Shown here: piece by piece, positions 16,001-17,591 of the stretch
Layout of the letters: each line of letters begins with the position of its first letter
How positions within the stretch are numbered: the first letter of the stretch is position 1
Assembly: GCA_963977675.1 (NCBI GenBank)
Contig: CAXBPY010000061.1
Span: 1 to 17,591 of the forward strand
Direction of reading: 5' to 3'
DNA: 17,591 nucleotides
DNA from: CAXBPY01 sp003455275
Lineage (GTDB): Bacteria > Bacteroidota > Bacteroidia > Chitinophagales > UBA10324
The notes under the pieces: model-generated
The model's database searches: none
Seen by the model: the letters and a program-made list of their open reading frames with translations, nothing else
What the model was told of the DNA's origin: nothing
Program-made: the position numbers and the translations under genes

Positions 16001-16305
16001 TCAGCTATGGACCAATGCTCGTGGTAGATGATATTCCGATTTTTATTCCAAACACATTTACACCAAATGGTGATCACAAGAATGATATCTTTAAAATCTA
16101 TGGAACCGGAATCAGCAGTTATCATTTATGGATTTATGATCGCTGGGGCGAATTACTTTTTGAAAGTGATCAACTTTTTCCATCATGGGATGGTACTTAT
16201 AAAGGTCAGGATCTAAACACCGGTGTCTATGTTTATCAGGTTGATATAACTATGTGGGATGCAACCCACATAATTAAAAAGGGTGATGTAACTCTTTTCA
16301 GATGA
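7024..16305 (+). CDS. Giant SprB-repeat cell-surface adhesin with T9SS type B sorting domain
   Basis: The 3093-aa protein is uninterrupted. In order it has a signal peptide (1-22, ending LNA before Q23), a CUB domain (about 29-152), and a beta-rich module common in secreted Bacteroidota proteins (about 156-325, CDGAIPVCQ ... DAWYVFTAQTSGNFSFNL). An SbsA-type Ig-like module follows (about 333-430), then two Ig/PKD-like modules (about 440-599), 30 SprB repeats (600-2838), two PKD domains (about 2839-3005; SFGDG and TFGDG) and a gliding motility-associated C-terminal domain (about 3006-3093). Export is expected through Sec and then T9SS, with attachment at the outer surface. SprB of Flavobacterium johnsoniae, which bears such repeats, is the mobile gliding adhesin; whether this one moves or only binds is not shown. 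The coding start overlaps the preceding stop. Between K19 of the signal peptide and K3019 I find one Lys (K538) and no Arg. No porP/sprF-like gene follows. Confidence 0.95.
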   Translation: MKLKKSILFFLLIASGATKLNAQSWNMTCPPGPITINTCTGNFYDSGGPGGGAGAYLDNQNCTYTFCSNQPGQCITAYFNTFNVNDFDLFGNPYDYLNVYDGPTTGSPLLFQISGGPWPSSFPTGGTGGCLTFFFHSDGTVHTAGWNISFDCEPCPIPQSTSQQDCDGAIPVCQEQYNQPFAYSGQGTNPNEINTASSCLGNGEINDAWYVFTAQTSGNFSFNLTPLYTNEDYDFAVYNITNNGCAGIFNGSSPEISCNYSSNITTWAAQTGANSSAPYNGTGNSNGALGNPFNASAPVIAGNTYVINVSNYTGAVGGYYLDLSPSSASLFDNVPPSMTSISTVSCGSNSVIVNFSEPVLCSSIQGADFTITGPGGTYTVVSATGTNCTGAGIEFTSSVTITVTPSFSASGTYNVNLVGAVTDLCNNVAPPASFPFSLSTVSNAGVDQNVCGLTATLAGNNPSPGTGQWIQISSSSGGTSVFGNQNNQNSTVTVSLAGTYVFQWGVTIAGCTVYDQVQIVFLTPPSISASASPSTVCKNSPSTLTATGGISYTWAPNTNISATTGSSVTATPSANITYTVIGTNASGCTASTTVAISTLNIPTLGGNATSASCGLSNGLINLIPGGVGFPFTYLWSNGVTVEDLGGPNAVAAGTYSVTVTNSWGCSASTSFTVNAVGGFGMTYTQVNTSCPGGVNGSINISLTGSPGAGMVYTWNTGATTQDISGIGSGTYTVSASDVNGCTANATITITSPPPIIPNFVVNNVSCAGGSNGNINMTTIGGTAPYTFHWSNNSTTEDINSLAAGIYVVTITDAVGCSVSPGIIITDGISINSSTTHIDVNCFGAATGSIDLSVTGGTVPYSYQWSNGATVEDISNLFSGTYTVTVTDANGCTGTVSTTILQPTPINFSDVITNTSCGGALNGAIDITVSGGSAPYTFLWSNGATTEDISSLGTGNYSVTILDAFFCSYTWTGTVSAGTGFTLSTTHVNATCGQNNGSINLTVTGGVFPFSFQWINGATTEDINGLNTGGYIVTVTDAAGCSATLVTLISNSTGPTLSSTLQNILCNGSNSGGIDLSLSGGTSPFNYNWSNGLTTQDITGLTAGNYSVTVADANGCSATLSSTVTQPAPIQLSETHINTTCGFNNGSIDLSVSGGISPYTYIWSNSSTQQDVSAVLSGNYSVTVTDFNGCTSSLSATIMSSAAPVISSSQINVLCNSFSTGSIDVTISGGIAPYNYIWSNGATTEDLTNLLAGNYSLTVLDANSCADISIVTISEPPLLSLSETHTIATCGNSNGSIDLTVSGGTNPLTYLWSTGATTQDISNLSPSTYTVTVTDGAGCTAGISVSISASGGPSLSVSQTNVSCFGGTNGSINLTVAGGALPFSYLWSNGATTANISNLILNIYSVTVTDANSCTASISANISQPVQISLIESHVNSSCGNNNGSIDITATGGTIPYSYLWSNAVTTEDLSGITPGNFSVTVTDANSCTAALSINISNNTGPSLNTIQTNVQCHGGSNGSIDLSVLGGTLPLSYNWSNSQTTQDLSNLSTGSYSVTVNDANNCSAVASINISEPSALTLSETHVDATCGTSNGSVDLTVTGGTINYSYLWNNASTTQDLSGINAGSFTVTVTDGNGCTSTLTSLVSNSGSLSATLIGSNVTCFGANNGSVDLTPSGGAVPYSYSWSNGFTTQDISNLAPGNYTVTVTDNVLCQQIQNINITEPALLQGTTIITNATCGFNNGSIDLTPLGGVIPYNYQWSNGMFTEDILNLSAGNFSFTITDANMCTASGLATVNSIAPPSLYVAYANVTCNSGSDGSIDLSVIGGTANFNFQWSNSATTEDLQNLSAGNYYVTVTDANNCSVNTSVVISEPSAFTVSEVHSNASCGLGNGGIDLTIGGASAPYSFIWNNASTTEDLSNIFSGNYSVTISDGNGCTSSFGSVFISGSTVPTLSEIHIDANCGQANGSIDLNVVGNSPFIFLWNNAATTEDINSLIASIYSVTVSDINNCSATLTVNIQNSNGPNLSETHIDASCGNNNGSINLTVAGGISPYSYVWSNAATTQDIINLAGGNYIVTVTDQNNCTASASVTIQSTSGVSLISVPTEVTCFGFSDGSIDLTVSTGSFPFTYNWNNGFTTEDLSGLGGGNYDVTVTDANNCTASASVFVIEHAQLTPSETHINETCGLSNGSIDLSVIGGYQPYGYSWSNGATTQDIQNITSGNYTVTVTDQNVCTITYTVSVSGTAGPITSIVSSNISCNGNADGFIDLTVNSGIAPYSYIWNNANTTQDISNLTSGNYSVTISDANNCTSSTAATISEPAILQLSETHVNASCGNSGSINITPTGGTIPYNYNWSNSSTTEDLSSLSAANYDLTVTDANNCSATISISILNAGGILPLSSTFTNETCTASNGAIDLNVNGGTAPFSFNWSNAATTEDLSNIPSGIYDVTVSDATGCSGVSSITITNYPAQTLSETHTNATCGNANGSIDLSTAGGTSPLSFIWSNAQTTEDISSLSSGNFSVTVNDANFCSATLTIQISNSAGPLINETHTDENCNQQNGSIDITVLGNSPFVFSWSNGFNTEDIQNLSAGTYSVTVTDANSCTSALSIIISNIPGPSLSETHISTSCGINNGSIDLSVSGGSSPLSYLWSNGFFTQDLLNQNAGTYNVTVTDAGGCTAALNGITLNSSSGVLANSVATSSTCGNPNGSIDLTITQGVSPYTFLWNNALTTEDIQNLSAGNYSVTITDATNCSAVSLATVSNIAGPQISLAQTPTTCGNQDGSIDLTVNGGTMPYNYQWSNVATTEDLSQLAGGFYYVTVTDGNNCSAIDSIAVVASTYPIIIANVSPDEGCAPLNVFFDNQTQNAVSYVWSFGDGTTSNTVSPNHTYNNIGFYPITLIAVSATGCADTMQVDTVNIYPTPVADFISEPWMNEATVLSLAEYHFTNLTTNASSYWWTFGDGGNDTTMNPVYHYQQTGEYYVTLYAYNPSGCADTISYGPMLVVDDIPIFIPNTFTPNGDHKNDIFKIYGTGISSYHLWIYDRWGELLFESDQLFPSWDGTYKGQDLNTGVYVYQVDITMWDATHIIKKGDVTLFR
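7108..7479 (+). other. CUB domain of the giant adhesin
   Basis: Residues about 29-152 show the CUB pattern: an early Cys pair region (INTCTGNFYDSGG), NCTYTFC, then YDYLNVYDGP followed by GSPLLFQISG, and the closing GCLTFFFHSDG ... AGWNISFDCE. CUB domains mediate binding in animal extracellular proteins and also occur at the N-terminus of secreted Bacteroidota proteins. As the most distal module of a T9SS-attached protein it is the likely ligand-binding tip (inference). Confidence 0.8.
9961..12642 (+). repeat. Six A-B super-repeats of exactly 447 bases
   Basis: Units 6-17 alternate strictly between type A (74 aa: LSETH-type opening, Cys-Gly then three residues to GSIDL, ISN..G ending) and type B (75 aa: P-L opening, Cys-x-Gly then GSIDL one residue further on, ending in a Glu-Pro or Gln-Pro linker). 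Six pairs times 447 bases equals this interval exactly. Confidence 0.85.
13087..13980 (+). repeat. Two more A-B super-repeats (units 20-23)
   Basis: Units 20 (A), 21 (B), 22 (A), 23 (B) return to the 74/75-residue alternation after two consecutive A-type units (18 and 19). Two times 447 bases fills this interval exactly. From unit 24 onward only A-like units remain. Confidence 0.8.
15538..16038 (+). other. Two PKD domains forming the stalk of the adhesin
   Basis: Residues about 2839-2920 and 2921-3005 each show the PKD core: VSYVWSFGDGTTSNTVSPNHTY ... GFYPITLIAVSATGCADT (split here for length) and SYWWTFGDGG ... VYHYQQTGEYYVTLYAYNPSGCADT. PKD domains are beta-sandwich spacers. They connect the SprB array to the sorting domain, a usual order in this protein class. 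Confidence 0.88.
16039..16302 (+). other. T9SS type B sorting domain (gliding motility-associated C-terminal domain)
   Basis: Residues 3006-3093 carry the hallmarks PNTFTPNGDHKND, IYDRWGELLF, SWDGTYKGQDLNTGVYVYQV and a final KKGDVTLFR. This is the CHU_C / gliding motility-associated C-terminal family that directs export by the type IX system. Domains of type B often depend on a PorP/SprF-like partner, and none is encoded in this window. The domain is again rich in Lys and Arg, in sharp contrast to the rest of the mature protein. Confidence 0.94.
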
Positions 16306-16426
16306 TTTTATTTTCAAATTGAATTAAGAGAATTCGTTTCATTTTTATTACATTAAAAATAAAAATATATATTAATATTTAAGTAATAGTTTATAAAAAA
16401 TTAAAACATCAAATGAAAGAATAAAT

Positions 16427-16471
16427 AATATTTCAAAAAAATAGCTTTCTATCATCATTTGTTGAAATATT
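16427..16471 (+). terminator. AT-rich inverted repeat, possible weak terminator of the adhesin operon
   Basis: A perfect 10-bp inverted repeat (AATATTTCAA 16427-16436 with TTGAAATATT 16462-16471) has a 25-base loop and is followed by TTT. It is the only notable dyad in the very AT-rich spacer 16306-16541. The stem has just two G-C pairs, so it is weak as a terminator and could instead be a protein-binding site upstream of glnN. Confidence 0.3.
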
Positions 16472-16541
16472 TTTATAAAAATAATATGAATCAATAAATA
16501 CGGTTTTATCATTGTCCCATCAAAAAAATCCTCCATACATC

Positions 16542-17591
16542 ATGACCAACACCAGACTTTCGGCGCTCCACAAAGTGTCAGGCAACCATGTTGCTGAGCT
16601 AAATCAACCAGGCAAAAAAGTTTCTGACTTTTATGCTCGCAATGTATTTACAGAAGATATGATGCGTCAGCACCTGACGAAACAAGCATTCGAAAGTGTG
16701 ATGAACGCGATCAAGTCCGGGCAAAAAATCGAACGCGAAATTGCAGACAACATTGCTGCGAGTATGAAGGCCTGGGCCATGGAGCGTGGTGTAACGCATT
16801 ATACACACTGGTTTCAGCCGCTCACAGGAGCAACAGCCGAAAAGCATGATGCATTTTTTCAACAGACTTCAACAGGAAAAGGAATTGAAGTGTTTGATGG
16901 TAATGCATTAGTTCAACAGGAACCGGATGCTTCCAGTTTTCCAAGCGGTGGATTACGCGCAACTTTTGAAGCACGCGGATACACAGCGTGGGACCCTTCG
17001 TCTCCTGCTTTCATCATGGAAACCGAAAATGCAAATACCCTATGCATACCAACCATCTTTGTTTCTTACAATGGTGAAGCACTCGATTATAAAGCGCCTC
17101 TTTTGAAATCGTTGCAGGCATTGGAAACTGCAGCAATTGATGTATGTCACTATTTCGATAAAAATGTGCAGAAGGTGACTCCGACTCTTGGTTGGGAACA
17201 AGAATATTTTTTGGTGGACGAAGCGCTTTATGAAGCGCGCCCTGATTTGGTAGCAAGCGGAAGGACACTGTTCGGTCATTCACCTGCAAAAGGTCAGCAG
17301 TTAGAGGATCATTACTTCGGTTCCATTCCTGAACGCGTGCAGGCTTACATGATGGATTTGGAAAATGAATGTTATAAACTCGGAATCCCTCTGAAGACGC
17401 GTCACAATGAAGTTGCGCCAAGTCAGTTTGAATGCGCGCCGTTTTTTGAAGAAGTAAATATTGCAATTGATCACAATCAGTTGCTCATGGATTTGATGGA
17501 TCGAGTAGCGCGCCGTCACAACCTGCGTGTGCTGCTTCACGAAAAACCATTTGCCGGAGTGAATGGAAGCGGCAAGCACAACAACTGGAGC
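16542..17591 (+). CDS. glnN: Glutamine synthetase type III, N-terminal part (runs off right edge)
   Basis: From ATG 16542 the frame gives 350 codons to the window edge, about half of the usual ~730 aa. GSIII features are the N-terminal stretch with VFTEDMMRQHL and THYTHWFQPLTG, FPSGGLRATFEARGYTAWD, and IMETENANTLCIPT. The catalytic-core motifs are GWEQEYFLVD (217-226), TRHNEVAPSQFE (286-297) and EKPFAGVNGSGKHNNWS (334-350). These distinguish GSIII from GSI and GSII. The cytoplasmic enzyme makes glutamine from glutamate, ammonium and ATP, with metal-binding Glu and His residues in the last motifs. It stands alone after the adhesin gene. No Shine-Dalgarno and no clear promoter consensus were found in the AT-rich upstream spacer. 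The sequence looks more GC-rich than the adhesin, as expected for a housekeeping gene. Confidence 0.95.
   Translation, partial: MTNTRLSALHKVSGNHVAELNQPGKKVSDFYARNVFTEDMMRQHLTKQAFESVMNAIKSGQKIEREIADNIAASMKAWAMERGVTHYTHWFQPLTGATAEKHDAFFQQTSTGKGIEVFDGNALVQQEPDASSFPSGGLRATFEARGYTAWDPSSPAFIMETENANTLCIPTIFVSYNGEALDYKAPLLKSLQALETAAIDVCHYFDKNVQKVTPTLGWEQEYFLVDEALYEARPDLVASGRTLFGHSPAKGQQLEDHYFGSIPERVQAYMMDLENECYKLGIPLKTRHNEVAPSQFECAPFFEEVNIAIDHNQLLMDLMDRVARRHNLRVLLHEKPFAGVNGSGKHNNWS

Noticed and set aside
16318..16340. Hairpin GAATT-AAGAG-AATTC as a terminator right after the adhesin stop
   Set aside because: Only a 5-bp AT-rich stem without a direct T-run; too weak to call.
17014..17579. Minus-strand frames of 79-150 aa opposite glnN
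   Set aside because: They are antisense shadows of the conserved glnN frame and show no recognisable domain.

Overview
The window comes from a member of the Bacteroidota. The evidence is a giant SprB-repeat adhesin with a type IX secretion (T9SS) type B C-terminal sorting domain, a type III glutamine synthetase, a CcmC/CcmD pair of the Bacteroidota kind, Bacteroidota-type promoter motifs (TTG ... TAnnTTTG), and no Shine-Dalgarno sequence before any start. Family or genus cannot be fixed from this sequence.

Left part (1-4381, minus strand). The 5' end of an rfbA/rmlA gene (dTDP-glucose synthesis) runs off the left edge. A rho-independent terminator separates it from a tight minus-strand operon, in transcription order recF - DUF721 (DciA-like) - ccmC - ccmD - gdhA. 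This joins a DNA repair loader, a probable replication helper, two cytochrome c maturation membrane proteins and a catabolic/anabolic glutamate dehydrogenase.

Middle part (4382-6219, plus strand). A 67-base divergent region carries a very good promoter for pdhA (pyruvate dehydrogenase E1 alpha). That promoter overlaps the annotatable TTG start, so the GTG 21 bases downstream is preferred. pdhA is followed by a membrane-anchored TPR protein and a terminator.

Adhesin operon (6220-16305, plus strand). A roughly 300-base leader region holds a candidate promoter with a perfect 14-bp palindrome in its spacer. It is followed by a small unknown secreted protein (170 aa) whose stop overlaps the start of a 3093-aa surface protein. 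The giant protein reads: signal peptide, CUB domain, a secreted beta-rich module, Ig-like modules, 30 SprB repeats, two PKD domains, T9SS type B sorting domain. Two repeat subtypes (A = 74 aa, B = 75 aa) alternate in an exact 149-residue period. From the predicted signal peptide cleavage site up to the sorting domain (about 3,000 residues) I find only one Lys (K538) and no Arg. This is the most striking observation in the window.

Right part (16306-17591). A very AT-rich spacer with an inverted repeat precedes glnN (glutamine synthetase III), which runs off the right edge.

Five of the eleven genes appear to start with GTG or TTG. No tRNA, rRNA, CRISPR array, insertion sequence or phage gene was seen.
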